Shown here: positions 37,605-47,810 of the stretch, piece after piece | Position numbering within the stretch: position 1 is the first letter of the stretch | Layout of the letters: each line of letters opens with the position of its first letter | Assembly (NCBI RefSeq): GCF_001435815.1 | Contig: NZ_AZFV01000005.1 | Span: 56,324 to 120,323, forward strand | DNA from: Companilactobacillus nantensis DSM 16982 | Lineage (GTDB): Bacteria; Bacillota; Bacilli; Lactobacillales; Lactobacillaceae | Direction of reading: 5' to 3' | DNA: 64,000 nucleotides | Program-made: the position numbers and the translations under genes | The notes under the pieces: model-generated | What the model was told of the DNA's origin: nothing | The model's database searches: none | What the model saw: only the letters and a program-made list of their open reading frames with translations

Positions 37605-40547
37605 ATGGTCAAAAAAAGAATTTATACTATTGCAAAAGAAAATAGTGTTGAGAATCAAGTAGTATTAGATGCCGCTAGCAAGTTGGGCATTGACGTTAAA
37701 AACCATATGTCATCAGTAGATGAAGGCGCAGAAAAGAAGATTGTAAGTAACTTAAAGGGTGGCAAGCCAGCCGCAAAACCTGCAGTTAAGCCAGCTCCTG
37801 CACGTAATGCACAACCAGCTAAGCCAGCACAATCAAAACCTGCACAACAACCTGCTAAAGCTGGTGAAAAACACGAAGGTAGTAATCACAATTCAGGTGA
37901 TCATAAAACTAAGATTAAGATTACTGCTGTAAGAAGAGATGCTAATAAGGGTAACGGTCACTTTGACCATCGCAACAACAATCACACATCCAACAGTAAT
38001 CGTCCAAACAGCAATAATCGTCCTAATAACAATAATAACAACCATCGTAATGGCAACACTACTACTGCTAATGCAAATAGTAACAACAGAAACGATAACC
38101 GCAACAATCAATCACGTGATAACCGTAATAACGAAAGTCGTCCAAACGATAATCGTAACAATAACAATCGCAATAATAACAACAATCGTAATGGTCAATC
38201 ACGTGACAACCGCAATCGTAACAACAATAACAGACGTGATCGTTCTACGACACAATCACAAGCACCACGTCCAAGACAAAGTGCTGGTAACAAGTATCTA
38301 GAACAATTTAAGACAAATATTGCTGATGCAAGTAAGATTCCTAGTCATCCAACTAGAAATAACAATAATCGTCCTAATAATCGCAATAACAACAATAGCG
38401 ATAATGCTCATAAGAACAATCACCGTCCTAATAGCAACAATGGTGAAAACCAAAGTCGCTTTAACAGAAACAATAACAACAACCATAATACAAACAATAA
38501 CCGTAGCAATAACAACAGTAACAACAATAACCAAACAAGAAGACCTAATAACAACAATAATGTAGCTGCTAAGGCTAAGGAAACTCCTAAGTCAACTGTT
38601 GCGCATACTGAAATTCCAAAACCAGAATACAAAAAGGCAAAACCAACTAATAACAACCGTGACTTTGGCCACAAACAAAATCTTGCCAACCCATTTGGTA
38701 GTCGTAAGAAGAAGAAGGAACGCAAGCGTCAACAACGTCAACGTACCGAACCTAAGAAGCCAATGCCACAAAGAAAGGAACGTCCATTACCAGAAACACT
38801 TGTTTACTCAGTTGGTATGAACGCTCAAGATATTGGTAAGTTGATTCACAGAGAGCCAGCTGAAATTGTTAAGAAGTTATTCATGCTTGGTATTATGATC
38901 AACCAAAACAAGTCATTAGATAAAGATACTATTGAATTGTTAGCTGAAGATTATGGTATTAAGGCTGAAGAAAAAGTACAAGAAGATGTCGCTGATATCG
39001 ACAAGTACTTTGATGCTGAAGCTGAAAATTCAGATAACTTAGTTACACGCCCACCAGTTGTTACAATCATGGGACACGTTGATCATGGTAAGACAACCTT
39101 GCTTGATCACTTGAGACATACTCATGTTACTGCTGGTGAAGCCGGTGGTATCACACAACATATTGGTGCCTATCAAGTACGTCTAAAGGACAGATTGATT
39201 ACATTCTTGGATACTCCAGGACATGCTGCCTTTACAAATATGCGTGCTCGTGGTGCTGATATTACTGATATCGTTATCCTAGTTGTTGCAGCTGATGATG
39301 GTGTTATGCCACAGACTATTGAAGCTATCAACCATGCTAAGGCCGCAAATGACCCTATCATCGTTGCTATCAATAAGATCGATAAGCCGGGTGCTAACCC
39401 ACAACACGTTACTGAAGAACTTATGAAATATGACCTTGTTCCTGAAAGTTATGGTGGAGATACAATCTTCGTTAATATTTCTGCCAAAATGGGAACAAAC
39501 ATTGATGAGTTGCTAGAAATGGTCCTACTTGAATCTGATGTTTTGGAATTGAAAGCAAATCCAGAACAAAAAGCTATCGGTACTGTTATCGAAGCCAAAT
39601 TGGATAAAGGCCGTGGACCTGTTGCTACTCTATTGGTACAACAAGGTACATTACATGTTGGTGATCCAATTGTTGTTGGTAATACATTCGGTCGTGTTAG
39701 AACAATGACTAACTACAACGGTAAAGATATTGAAGCCGCTAAACCTTCTGAACCAGTTGAGGTTACAGGTTTGAATGATGTTCCAGAATCAGCTGACAAG
39801 TTTGTTGTCTTCGATGATGAAAAGACAGCTCGTGCAGCCGGTGAAGAACGTGCTAGTCGTGCTCTTCAAAAGGAACGTCAAAATACTAACCCTGTAACAC
39901 TTGATAACTTATTCGAAACAATGAAAGAAGGAGAACTTAAACAAGTCGACGTTATTATTAAGGCCGATGTTCAAGGTTCTGCTGAAGCCATTGCCGGAAG
40001 TTTGAAGAAGATTGAAGTTAAGGGTGTACGTGTCAATATTATCCATTCTGCCGTTGGTGCTATTACTGAAAGTGATGTTAACCTTGCTTCTGCAAGTAAC
40101 GCTATCATCATCGGATTTAATGTTCGTCCAACAGCTCAAGCTAAAGTACAAGCTAAGGATGAAAGTGTTGATATTCGTCTACACAGAGTTATCTACAAGG
40201 CTATCGATGAAATCGAAGCAGCCATGAAGGGTATGCTCGAACCAGTTTACGAAGAAAAGATTACTGGTAACTTGACTGTTCGTGAAACATACAATGTTTC
40301 TAAGATCGGTACAATTGCTGGATGTTTCGTAGACAGTGGTAAGATTCAACGTGAAAGTGGTGTCAGACTTGTCAGAGACGGCGTTGTTGTCTATGAAGGT
40401 AAGCTTGCTTCACTTAAACGTTTCAAGGACGACGTCAAAGAAGTTGGTTCAGGATTCGAATGTGGTGTCACAATCGAAAACTACAACGATATTAAGATTG
40501 GCGACGAAATTGAAGCTTATGTAATGGAAGAAGTTCCTGTTAAATAA
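37605..40547 (+). CDS. infB: Translation initiation factor IF-2 with a long Asn/Arg-rich linker
   Basis: Protein of 980 residues. The N-terminal IF2 helix domain ([29 protein letters not shown]) is followed by a Pro/Ala stretch and then by a low-complexity region, about residues 95-345, made mostly of Asn, Arg, Ser and Asp. A second IF2_N motif lies near 400-450. The GTPase domain starts near 489 ([27 protein letters not shown]) and domains II-IV follow. It delivers initiator tRNA to the 30S subunit. The linker is built from AAC and AAT codon runs and creates long spurious open frames on both strands. A terminator follows. Confidence 0.97.
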   Translation: MVKKRIYTIAKENSVENQVVLDAASKLGIDVKNHMSSVDEGAEKKIVSNLKGGKPAAKPAVKPAPARNAQPAKPAQSKPAQQPAKAGEKHEGSNHNSGDHKTKIKITAVRRDANKGNGHFDHRNNNHTSNSNRPNSNNRPNNNNNNHRNGNTTTANANSNNRNDNRNNQSRDNRNNESRPNDNRNNNNRNNNNNRNGQSRDNRNRNNNNRRDRSTTQSQAPRPRQSAGNKYLEQFKTNIADASKIPSHPTRNNNNRPNNRNNNNSDNAHKNNHRPNSNNGENQSRFNRNNNNNHNTNNNRSNNNSNNNNQTRRPNNNNNVAAKAKETPKSTVAHTEIPKPEYKKAKPTNNNRDFGHKQNLANPFGSRKKKKERKRQQRQRTEPKKPMPQRKERPLPETLVYSVGMNAQDIGKLIHREPAEIVKKLFMLGIMINQNKSLDKDTIELLAEDYGIKAEEKVQEDVADIDKYFDAEAENSDNLVTRPPVVTIMGHVDHGKTTLLDHLRHTHVTAGEAGGITQHIGAYQVRLKDRLITFLDTPGHAAFTNMRARGADITDIVILVVAADDGVMPQTIEAINHAKAANDPIIVAINKIDKPGANPQHVTEELMKYDLVPESYGGDTIFVNISAKMGTNIDELLEMVLLESDVLELKANPEQKAIGTVIEAKLDKGRGPVATLLVQQGTLHVGDPIVVGNTFGRVRTMTNYNGKDIEAAKPSEPVEVTGLNDVPESADKFVVFDDEKTARAAGEERASRALQKERQNTNPVTLDNLFETMKEGELKQVDVIIKADVQGSAEAIAGSLKKIEVKGVRVNIIHSAVGAITESDVNLASASNAIIIGFNVRPTAQAKVQAKDESVDIRLHRVIYKAIDEIEAAMKGMLEPVYEEKITGNLTVRETYNVSKIGTIAGCFVDSGKIQRESGVRLVRDGVVVYEGKLASLKRFKDDVKEVGSGFECGVTIENYNDIKIGDEIEAYVMEEVPVK

Positions 40548-40569
40548 GCAATTAATTTAAATAACAATC

Positions 40570-40606
40570 AAAAGCCAGGATGTTTTTAACATTTTGGCTT
40601 TTTTGA
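40570..40606 (+). terminator. Terminator after infB
   Basis: AAAAGCCA pairs with TGGCTTTT, with an inner ATGTT/AACAT helix, followed by T6. It separates infB from rbfA, which has its own promoter. Confidence 0.8.
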
Positions 40607-40684
40607 TGCCAGAGAATTAATACTGAACGGCGTCTTGTTAGTGATTAGAGCTAATAATCAACTTTCAGTTTTCATGGCGTGATG

Positions 40685-40693
40685 TGATATAAT
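40685..40693 (+). promoter_or_regulatory. Extended -10 promoter of rbfA
   Basis: TGATATAAT is a perfect extended -10 (TG-N-TATAAT); the -35 region is poor. Confidence 0.6.
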
Positions 40694-40756
40694 CAAGCAG
40701 TGATGAATAAAATTACTGGCATAAATAGAGTTTTTAAATAATGTAGGAGGTACGAT

Positions 40757-41116
40757 ATGGTTAAACATCGTATTGGTCGTGTAGAACAAGAGATTCAAAA
40801 AGAAGTAAACGACATTCTTTTAAAGCGTGTACGTGATCCGCGTGTTCAAGGTGTAACAGTTACAGGTGTTGAAATGACAGGTGATTTGCAACAAGCAACC
40901 ATCTATTACAGCATCTTGTCTGAAAAGGCTAGTGACGTTGAAAAGACACAAGATGGCTTGGATAAAGCTAAGGGCTTAATCAGACGTGAATTAGGTCAAA
41001 AATTAACATTGTACAAAGTTCCAGAATTGGAATTTAAACAAGATCAATCAGTTCGTTATGGTGAAAAGATTGATAAATTGATTGCTAAGTTACACCAAGA
41101 CGAAGCAAATCGTTAA
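40757..41116 (+). CDS. rbfA: Ribosome-binding factor A
   Basis: Protein of 119 residues, KH-like fold, needed for late 16S rRNA 5' maturation. [50 protein letters not shown] matches the family throughout. GGAGGT precedes the start. Here it is cut off from infB by a terminator and from truB by 750 bp of non-coding repeats, so it appears to be an independent unit. Confidence 0.95.
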   Translation: MVKHRIGRVEQEIQKEVNDILLKRVRDPRVQGVTVTGVEMTGDLQQATIYYSILSEKASDVEKTQDGLDKAKGLIRRELGQKLTLYKVPELEFKQDQSVRYGEKIDKLIAKLHQDEANR

Positions 41117-41130
41117 TTACAGATAAAAAC

Positions 41131-41176
41131 ACAGATATACTCAAGGATTTGACCTTGGTATGTCTGTTTTTTTTTT
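41131..41176 (+). terminator. Terminator of rbfA
   Basis: ACAGA.ATAC..CAAGG pairs with CCTTG..GTAT.TCTGT and is followed by a T10 tract. Confidence 0.85.
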
Positions 41177-41227
41177 ATTATTTGACTGAAGTTTGAAAGT
41201 TAAATATGCTGTGGATATGGTAATAGT

Positions 41228-41385
41228 CCGCCTCCAGAAGCAAGAAATTTAGGTCGCTGTGGGGACCGCCGAAAGCCAAGGTCTTTCGGCTCGATTTTGA
41301 ACCTCGCACAAAACTCGTCCCGTGGTGTAAGCGCTAAAGCACCAACGCCACCTTCACAGTGACCTAAATTCTTGCTTCCTCCGGC
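41228..41385 (-). repeat. Structured intergenic repeat, copy C (reverse orientation)
   Basis: Reverse-oriented copy in the 750-bp gap between rbfA and truB. The closing stem pairs 41237-41261 with 41355-41379 with one bulged base and one G-U. Ends read (in its own direction) CTAGCCGGA and GGAGGCGG. The middle TTTTG...CAAAA hairpin is shortened by about 14 bases relative to copy E, while the ACCTTGG loop hairpin is retained with a CCGAAAG/CTTTCGG stem. Its closing stem resembles that of copy E. Confidence 0.85.
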
Positions 41386-41621
41386 TAGTTCATCCTTTGT
41401 TTTTGATTAAATGTAAATAAATTGGAGTGTTACTGTTTGGCCTGATTATTTTTCACCAATAATGACTAGAATATCAAGACTTAAAGTATGTTTTGATTCT
41501 TTCAATTTTTAGTTATTTGTTTAGTTATTTGATTTAAATTAATTGTTATAAAAAATAAACGAATCGAATTTTGTATTAAGCATATAAAACGTTTGATGAT
41601 AACAAAATAACATAATACATT
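41386..41621. other. Non-coding AT-rich stretch between repeat copies C and D
   Basis: This 236-bp segment separates two oppositely oriented repeat copies. I see no open frame with a ribosome-binding site, no strong promoter and no terminator in it. Confidence 0.5.
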
Positions 41622-41795
41622 AGTCTTCGAGTGCGATAATTTAGGCAGCAGTGCAGGTGGTGTAAAGGCTTCAGCCTTTACACCACAGGACGAGTTTTGA
41701 AATTCGCGTACTTTGCGAAGTTCAAAATCGAGCTCGGAGACCTTGGCTCCGGGCGGTCCCCACAGCAGCCTAAATTATCGCACTCGATGACGGCA
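41622..41795 (+). repeat. Structured intergenic repeat, copy D
   Basis: The closing stem pairs 41627-41646 with 41768-41787 over 20 perfect base pairs, then GC and GTG steps separated by A-A mismatches to 41653/41761. Internal hairpins: GGTGTAAAGGC/GCCTTTACACC; TTTTGAA.TTCGC/GCGAA.TTCAAAA; and CGGAG/CTCCG around the ACCTTGG loop. The stem sequence differs from other copies but is fully complementary to itself. The ends are only partly like those of copies B, C and E. Confidence 0.88.
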
Positions 41796-41867
41796 TCTTT
41801 ACTACTACCTTTTTTCAACGATAACTAGTAAAATTATTGATGATATTACACAGATACGGAGATTATT

Positions 41868-42776
41868 ATGGACGGAGTAATTCCATTAAATAAAGAAATC
41901 GGACAAACTAGTTCCGATTATGTTTATAAACTAAGAAAAATATTGCATACAAGAAAAATTGGCCATACAGGGACCTTAGACCCACTAGTGAACGGCGTTT
42001 TACCAATTTGCGTGGGACAAGCTACGAAACTTGTAAATACGCTTACAGGCTCTCCTAAGGAGTATGAGGGTGAAATCACCTTAGGCAAGTCAACAACAAC
42101 TGAGGATCGAGAGGGTGAAACAGTTGATGAACAAAAGTTAACTAAGCCTTTTACCTTGGACGAATTGAATCCTATTTTTGAGAAAATGACAGGTGACTTA
42201 ACGCAAATCCCACCAATGTTTTCAGCGGTCAGAGTTAATGGGAAAAAACTTTACGAGTATGCTCGAGCAGGACTAGAAGTGGAACGCCCTGAGCGTCACA
42301 TTCATATTTTTGATTTTCATATTATGGGTGAACCAGTTTTCGATGAAGCAACTGGTTACCAAACAGTAAAGTTCCACGTTAAATGTTCTAAAGGAACGTA
42401 TGTTAGAACTTTGGCAGTTGAATACGGTCATATGTTAGGATTGCCAGCTTATATGTCTCAATTGACACGTGTTAAGAGTGCCGGTTTTCCGATTGCTGAA
42501 ACATTTACATTAGGTCAAATTGAAACAATGATGGAAAATAACGATCACAGTTTTATTAGATCCATTGATGATGTTTTAACAGATGTGCCTAGTCATGAAT
42601 TGACTGATGAAGAGTGGGAAGTTCGCGTCTTACATGGTGGTTTTCTAGAATTAGCTGACGAAGATAAGACCAAACAATTACGTGTTCAACGTGGTGGCGT
42701 TACGAAAGCCCTTTACAAGTATGATAAGGTAAGAGATATGTGGATTCCTGATTTAATGTTATTGAATAATAAATAA
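41868..42776 (+). CDS. truB: tRNA pseudouridine(55) synthase
   Basis: Protein of 302 residues that forms pseudouridine 55 in the T loop of tRNA. The catalytic Asp is in GHTGTLDPLVNGVLPI; KVKCSKGTYVRTL-like FHVKCSKGTYVRTLAVEYG and the C-terminal PUA-like extension are present. The gene is preceded by ACGGAG and follows repeat copy D by about 70 bp. It forms a pair with ribF 12 nt downstream. Confidence 0.95.
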   Translation: MDGVIPLNKEIGQTSSDYVYKLRKILHTRKIGHTGTLDPLVNGVLPICVGQATKLVNTLTGSPKEYEGEITLGKSTTTEDREGETVDEQKLTKPFTLDELNPIFEKMTGDLTQIPPMFSAVRVNGKKLYEYARAGLEVERPERHIHIFDFHIMGEPVFDEATGYQTVKFHVKCSKGTYVRTLAVEYGHMLGLPAYMSQLTRVKSAGFPIAETFTLGQIETMMENNDHSFIRSIDDVLTDVPSHELTDEEWEVRVLHGGFLELADEDKTKQLRVQRGGVTKALYKYDKVRDMWIPDLMLLNNK

Positions 42777-42788
42777 AAGAGTAAAAAA

Positions 42789-43727
42789 ATGCAGATTATA
42801 AACGTTAAACATCCGTTATTGGAACAACAACGCCCAGCAAGTGACACCGTCTTGATAATGGGTTTCTTTGATGGTGTGCACTTGGGACATCAGAAGGTTA
42901 TTAAAACTGGTGTTGAGTTAGCTCGAGAACACAATCTTAAAGCTGTTTTGATGACGTTTGACTGTTCGCCAAGAACAGTTTATCAACATGAGAAAAATTT
43001 TAAATACTTGTCGACAATGGATCGAAAGGCTCAATTAGTTAAAAAGTTGGGCGTAGATTATCTTTATTTTGTTCACTTTAGTGATGATTTTGCCCACTTA
43101 CAACCGCAAGATTTTGTGGATCAATATATGATTGGCTTAAAAGCTAAGTATGTCGTGGCTGGTTTTGACTATACTTACGGTAAAAAAGACATTGCTAATA
43201 TGGAACGATTACCTGAGTATGCTCATGGAGCATTTGAAACGGTAACAGTTCCTGAACAAATTATTAATGGTCAAAAAATCGGTTCTAGTGCAATCAAAGA
43301 GTTTATTGCTCAAGGACATATTCAAACAGCCAACATGTTTCTCGGTTATAATTACCAAAACCAAGGTGAAATTATTCATGGTTTACAACGAGGGCGAACT
43401 CTTGGTTATCCGACAGCTAACTTAGCAGTCGATGGTTCACAGTTGGTTCCGGGTATTGGAGTATACGCAACGAGAATGAAAATTGCTGGTAAATGGTACG
43501 GTGGGATGACATCCGTTGGTTATAATGTGACTTTTAAAGAAAATACAGGTGTAACGATTGAAACCAATATCTTCGATTTTGATGAAAAAATTTATGGTCA
43601 ACACGTTGAATTGGAATGGGTTCAGTATTTGCGTGGCGAAGTTAAATTCAATGACGCTGAAGGTCTTGTTAAACAATTGGAACTTGATAAAACTAATGCT
43701 TTAAAAGCTCTACAAAAAGTTATCTAA
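42789..43727 (+). CDS. ribF: Bifunctional riboflavin kinase/FAD synthetase
   Basis: Protein of 312 residues. The N-terminal FMN adenylyltransferase domain has MGFFDGVHLGHQKV and the C-terminal flavokinase has GRTLGYPTANL and YGGMTSVGYNVTF. It makes FMN and FAD from riboflavin. No riboswitch is visible upstream; it is co-transcribed with truB, the common Firmicute arrangement. A strong terminator begins just after the stop. Confidence 0.95.
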   Translation: MQIINVKHPLLEQQRPASDTVLIMGFFDGVHLGHQKVIKTGVELAREHNLKAVLMTFDCSPRTVYQHEKNFKYLSTMDRKAQLVKKLGVDYLYFVHFSDDFAHLQPQDFVDQYMIGLKAKYVVAGFDYTYGKKDIANMERLPEYAHGAFETVTVPEQIINGQKIGSSAIKEFIAQGHIQTANMFLGYNYQNQGEIIHGLQRGRTLGYPTANLAVDGSQLVPGIGVYATRMKIAGKWYGGMTSVGYNVTFKENTGVTIETNIFDFDEKIYGQHVELEWVQYLRGEVKFNDAEGLVKQLELDKTNALKALQKVI

Positions 43728-43728
43728 C

Positions 43729-43773
43729 AAAATAGCTATTACAGGGATAAATTTTCCTGTAATAGCTATTTTG
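43729..43773 (+). terminator. Terminator of truB-ribF
   Basis: An 18-bp perfect stem built from AAAATAGCTATTACAGG and its complement, with a ten-base loop. T-rich on both strands. Confidence 0.85.
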
Positions 43774-43899
43774 CTAATTGTGATTGATGATAACAGCCTT
43801 TAAGCCTTGGTATTCTATTCATCACTAATGTAAAAGTAACCGTACTAAACAGTAATACTTCAATTTATTTACTCTTAATCCAAAACAAAGAATAGATTA

Positions 43900-44073
43900 G
43901 CCGGAAGAAGCAAGAGTTTAGGTCGCTGTGAAGGTGGCGTTAGGGATTTATCCCTTACACCACGGGACGACTTTTGAAATTCGCGTACTTTGCGAAGTTC
44001 AAAATCGAGATTGAAGACCGTTCTTTGGCTTCAATCGGTCCCCACAGCGACCTAAACTCTTGCTTCTGGAGGC
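43900..44073 (+). repeat. Structured intergenic repeat, copy E (type copy)
   Basis: The clearest copy, in the 550-bp gap between ribF and hrcA. The closing stem pairs 43906-43930 with 44043-44067 as 25 consecutive base pairs; outside it GCC (43900-43902) can pair with GGC (44071-44073) across a GGA/GGA internal loop. Internal hairpins are GGGA/TCCC (43943-43953 region), TTTTGAA.TTCGC/GCGAA.TTCAAAA, and ATTGAAG/CTTCAAT. GACC in the third hairpin loop is complementary to GGTC just before the 3' arm, a possible pseudoknot also seen in copies C, D and F. The remainder of the gap holds the ribF terminator and the hrcA promoter. Confidence 0.9.
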
Positions 44074-44197
44074 GGCCCATTACTATCTCCACAGACGTTC
44101 AACCTGCAGTTATCTTAATTAAATGTGCCATTTTTTAACCATAATCGAATAATTTGAAAATAATAGCTGAAAAGTCTGAAAAAATGAGCGTGCATAC

Positions 44198-44226
44198 TTG
44201 ACACTATTAGGATAGATTGTTATATT
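44198..44226 (+). promoter_or_regulatory. hrcA operon promoter
   Basis: Perfect TTGACA (44198-44203), 17-nt spacer, TATATT (44221-44226); the CIRCE element covers the start region just downstream. Confidence 0.85.
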
Positions 44227-44234
44227 TTACATTG

Positions 44235-44261
44235 TTAGCACTCAGGTATGAATAGTGCTAA
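44235..44261. promoter_or_regulatory. CIRCE operator (HrcA binding site)
   Basis: TTAGCACTC, nine bases, TAGTGCTAA. It matches the consensus TTAGCACTC-N9-GAGTGCTAA except one base in the right arm. It gives HrcA-dependent heat-shock control of hrcA-grpE-dnaK-dnaJ. Confidence 0.93.
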
Positions 44262-44277
44262 AAAGGAGGACGGTATA

Positions 44278-45324
44278 ATGCTATCACAACGCCAAGATGC
44301 AATCTTGAGAGAAGTCGTGCGCATATTTACAGATACCGGCCAGCCGGTTGGTTCGAAGACATTGATGAATGAATTACCTTTCCATGTAAGTTCTGCGACA
44401 ATCAGAAATGAAATGGCAATGCTAGAGGAAGTCGGTTATCTCGAGAAAACCCATCTTTCATCTGGTAGAATTCCTTCAGCGATGGGATATCGTTATTATC
44501 TTGATCATTTAGTACAGCCTACAAGCGTACCGCAAGATATAGCGCAGAGAATTGACGATGATTTTGGTAAAACTTATCATCAAATCGATGATATCATTGA
44601 ACAATCTGCCAAAATCTTATCTCATCTGACCAGTTACACAGCTATCACATTGGGTCCAGAGAGTAGTTCGATCCTTCTAACAGGATTTAGAATCGTTCCC
44701 TTGAATCCACATCAACTTATGGCAATCATTGTTACAAGTGATAATAATGTTGAGAATAATATTTATACAATAGATGACGATTTTGATACTTCATTGATTG
44801 AAAAAATTGTTAACATCGTGAATGATAAATTAGTTGGACAACCGTTACCAAAGGTTATTCAAATGTTACACACCGATGTGCCAGCAATTCTATCCGAGTA
44901 CATGTACTCCAGTGATGGTTTGTTGGATATGATGGATCAGCTTTTCAAAAAGGCTGGTGCCGAAAAGTATTACGTTGATGGGCAATTGAATTTATTGAAT
45001 TATGCTAACAACGATGACTTATCACAAGTTCAGTCGTTATTCTCAATCATCAATCAGAGTACTGATTTGAGAAAATTGATTGATCCAAGTATTTCTGATG
45101 ACGGCATTCGTGTTCGTCTCGGAAGTGAGCTTGGAAGTGATGCGTTGAAGAATTACAGTATTATTACTGCTAATTATGATGTTGGACATCACGGTAAGGG
45201 TGTAATTGCCTTACTTGGTCCAACGACAATGCATTATTCACAATTGATCGGTTTGCTTGGAGAATTTAGAGTTGAGTTGGCCAAAAGGCTAATTGATTAT
45301 TATTCAAGGTATGATGATTCTTGA
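44278..45324 (+). CDS. hrcA: Heat-inducible transcription repressor HrcA
   Basis: Protein of 348 residues. The winged-helix domain (about 1-90) contains LSQRQDAILREVVRIFTDTGQPVGSKTL and SSATIRNEMAMLEEVGYLEKTHLSSGRIPS, the family DNA-binding signature. The remainder is the GAF-like sensing part. The start at 44278 follows AAGGAGGA at 44263-44270; the upstream in-frame codon lies inside CIRCE and is rejected. HrcA folding depends on GroEL in other Firmicutes. First gene of the dnaK operon. Confidence 0.96.
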   Translation: MLSQRQDAILREVVRIFTDTGQPVGSKTLMNELPFHVSSATIRNEMAMLEEVGYLEKTHLSSGRIPSAMGYRYYLDHLVQPTSVPQDIAQRIDDDFGKTYHQIDDIIEQSAKILSHLTSYTAITLGPESSSILLTGFRIVPLNPHQLMAIIVTSDNNVENNIYTIDDDFDTSLIEKIVNIVNDKLVGQPLPKVIQMLHTDVPAILSEYMYSSDGLLDMMDQLFKKAGAEKYYVDGQLNLLNYANNDDLSQVQSLFSIINQSTDLRKLIDPSISDDGIRVRLGSELGSDALKNYSIITANYDVGHHGKGVIALLGPTTMHYSQLIGLLGEFRVELAKRLIDYYSRYDDS

Positions 45325-45342
45325 AATTTTTAGGAGGAAGTA

Positions 45343-45903
45343 ATGGCAGATAAAGAAAAAGACCAAGATTTGAAGACTTCTAAAAAAGAAGCAGCTCCAA
45401 AGACTGATAAAAGTTCTGTAAAAGAACAGGCTAAGAAAGTCGATCCCAAAGATAAAGAGATTGCCGATCTTAAGCAAAAGAATTCTGACTTAGAGGATAA
45501 TCTTCTAAGAAGCCAAGCAGAAATGCAAAATATGACTAAACGTCACAGCAAGGAAGTCGCTGACATCCTTAAATATGACGGTCAAAAATTGGCAACAGAA
45601 ATTCTACCTGTTTTAGACAATCTCGAACGTGCTTTGAGTGTTGAAGCTGACGATGATGCCAGCAAACAACTTAAAAAGGGTATTGAAATGGTTCAAGAAC
45701 ATTTGGTCAAAGCCGTTGAAGCTAACCATGTGACTGCAATTGATAATGTTGGTGAAAAGTTTGATCCAACTTCTAGTCAAGCAGTACAAACTGTTCCAGC
45801 CGATGATAAGCATGCAAAAGATACTGTTGTACAAGTTCTTCAAAAAGGTTATAAACTTGAAGATCGTGTACTTCGTCCAGCAATGGTTGTCGTTGCACAA
45901 TAA
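45343..45903 (+). CDS. grpE: Nucleotide exchange factor GrpE
   Basis: Protein of 186 residues. A charged, Lys/Asp/Glu-rich N-terminal 45 residues leads into a long coiled coil ([30 protein letters not shown]) and the beta domain with [38 protein letters not shown]. It releases ADP from DnaK. TAGGAGGAAG precedes the start; it lies between hrcA and dnaK. Confidence 0.95.
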   Translation: MADKEKDQDLKTSKKEAAPKTDKSSVKEQAKKVDPKDKEIADLKQKNSDLEDNLLRSQAEMQNMTKRHSKEVADILKYDGQKLATEILPVLDNLERALSVEADDDASKQLKKGIEMVQEHLVKAVEANHVTAIDNVGEKFDPTSSQAVQTVPADDKHAKDTVVQVLQKGYKLEDRVLRPAMVVVAQ

Positions 45904-45943
45904 AATTAATAATAAATATAAAATATAAAAGAGGTTTAGGTTT

Positions 45944-47800
45944 ATGTCTAAAGTTATTGGTATTGATTTAGGTACTACAAACTCTGCTGTAGCCGTTCTT
46001 GAAGGTGGCTCTCCAAAGATTATTACAAACCCAGAAGGCGCAAGAACAACTCCTTCAGTTGTTGCTTTCAAAGATGGTGAAATTCAAGTTGGTGAAGTTG
46101 CAAAGAGACAAGCAATCACTAACCCAGATACAGTTTCATCAATCAAGCGTCACATGGGCGAAGCAGGTTACAAGGTTACTGTAGCCGGCAAGTCATACAC
46201 ACCACAAGAAATTTCAGCTTTCATTTTGCAACACATCAAGAAGTTCTCTGAAGACTACTTAGGTGAAAAGGTTACAGATGCTGTTATTACAGTTCCTGCC
46301 TACTTCAATGATTCACAAAGACAAGCTACTAAAGATGCTGGTAAAATTGCTGGTTTGAACGTTCAACGTATCGTTAACGAACCAACAGCTTCAGCACTTG
46401 CTTATGGTCTAGATAATGACAAGGGTGACGAAAAAGTTCTTGTTTATGACCTTGGTGGTGGTACATTTGATGTTTCTGTACTTCAATTAGGCGATGGTGT
46501 CTTCGAAGTACTTTCAACAAATGGTGATACACATCTTGGTGGTGATGACTTTGACCAAAAGGTTATCGACTGGTTAGTTGAACAATTCAAGGCTAAGAAT
46601 GGCGTTGATTTGGGTCAAGACAAGATGGCTTTACAACGTTTGAAGGATGCTGCTGAAAAAGCTAAGAAGGACTTATCAGGTGTTGCTCAAACATCAATCA
46701 GTCTTCCATTTATTTCATCAGGTGCTAATGGCCCACTTCACTTGGAAGAAACATTGACACGTGCTAAATTCGACGAATTGACATCTGATCTTGTTGAAAG
46801 AACAAAGATTCCAGTTGACAATGCTTTGAAGGATGCTAACTTAACAAACGCTGATATCGATAAAGTTATCTTAAATGGTGGTTCAACACGTATTCCTGCT
46901 GTTCAAGATGCTGTTGCTAAATGGACTGGTAAAGCACCAGATCACTCAATCAACCCTGACGAAGCTGTTGCTTTAGGTGCTGCTATCCAAGGTGGTGTTA
47001 TCTCTGGTGATGTTAAGGACGTTGTTTTACTTGATGTTACTCCATTGTCACTTGGTATCGAAACAATGGGTGGTGTCTTCACTAAGTTGATCGATAGAAA
47101 TACAACTATCCCAACAAGCAAGTCACAAGTCTTCTCAACTGCTGCTGATAACCAAAGTGCTGTTGATATTCACGTTCTACAAGGTGAACGTCCAATGGCT
47201 GCCGACAACAAGACTTTAGGTCGTTTCCAATTAACAGATATTCCTGCTGCACCTCGTGGCGTACCACAAATCCAAGTTACATTTGATATCGATAAGAACG
47301 GTATTGTTAATGTATCTGCTAAAGATATGGGTACTAACAAGGAACAAAAGATTACTATCAAGAGTTCATCAGGCTTGAGCGATGAAGAAATCGACAAGAT
47401 GATGAAAGAAGCTAAGGAACACGAAGAAGAAGATAACAAACGTAAGGAAGAGGTTGATGTTAAGAACGACGTTGAACAAACATTGTTTGCAACAGACAAG
47501 ACTCTAAAAGACGTTAAGGGTAAAGTTTCTGATGATGAAATCAAGAAAGCCCAAGATGCTCGTGATGCTTTGAAGAAGGCTCAAGACTCTGGTGACCTTG
47601 AAGACATGAAGAAGAAACGTGACGATTTGAATAAGATTGTTCAAGACCTTTCTGTAAAACTTTATCAACAAGCTCAAGAAGCACAACAAGCTAAGGGTGC
47701 TGATGGAGCAACTGGTTCAACTGACGATAAGAAGAAATCTGACGACAACACTGTTGACGGAGACTTCTCAGAAGTAGATCCTGATAAAGACAAGAAATAA
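45944..47800 (+). CDS. dnaK: Molecular chaperone DnaK
   Basis: Hsp70 of 618 residues. The ATPase domain shows [32 protein letters not shown] and [16 protein letters not shown]; the Gram-positive deletion in the first subdomain is consistent with its length. The substrate-binding domain begins at about 370 ([15 protein letters not shown]). It ends with an acidic tail ([12 protein letters not shown]). Transcription from the CIRCE promoter; a 125-nt gap with stem-loops separates it from dnaJ. Confidence 0.97.
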   Translation: MSKVIGIDLGTTNSAVAVLEGGSPKIITNPEGARTTPSVVAFKDGEIQVGEVAKRQAITNPDTVSSIKRHMGEAGYKVTVAGKSYTPQEISAFILQHIKKFSEDYLGEKVTDAVITVPAYFNDSQRQATKDAGKIAGLNVQRIVNEPTASALAYGLDNDKGDEKVLVYDLGGGTFDVSVLQLGDGVFEVLSTNGDTHLGGDDFDQKVIDWLVEQFKAKNGVDLGQDKMALQRLKDAAEKAKKDLSGVAQTSISLPFISSGANGPLHLEETLTRAKFDELTSDLVERTKIPVDNALKDANLTNADIDKVILNGGSTRIPAVQDAVAKWTGKAPDHSINPDEAVALGAAIQGGVISGDVKDVVLLDVTPLSLGIETMGGVFTKLIDRNTTIPTSKSQVFSTAADNQSAVDIHVLQGERPMAADNKTLGRFQLTDIPAAPRGVPQIQVTFDIDKNGIVNVSAKDMGTNKEQKITIKSSSGLSDEEIDKMMKEAKEHEEEDNKRKEEVDVKNDVEQTLFATDKTLKDVKGKVSDDEIKKAQDARDALKKAQDSGDLEDMKKKRDDLNKIVQDLSVKLYQQAQEAQQAKGADGATGSTDDKKKSDDNTVDGDFSEVDPDKDKK

Positions 47801-47810
47801 TATTTGTGAT

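Noticed and set aside
37893..38725. Several long open frames on both strands over the infB linker
   Set aside because: They are shadows of the AAC/AAT-rich coding stretch; products are monotonous Ile/Val/Thr or Leu runs.
41228..44073. Repeat copies as a CRISPR array or insertion sequences
   Set aside because: The units are long, dispersed over the window and self-complementary, with no spacers, no transposase gene and no clear target duplications.
47170..47544. 124-codon frame antisense to dnaK
   Set aside because: Serine/leucine-rich shadow of the dnaK coding strand without start signals.
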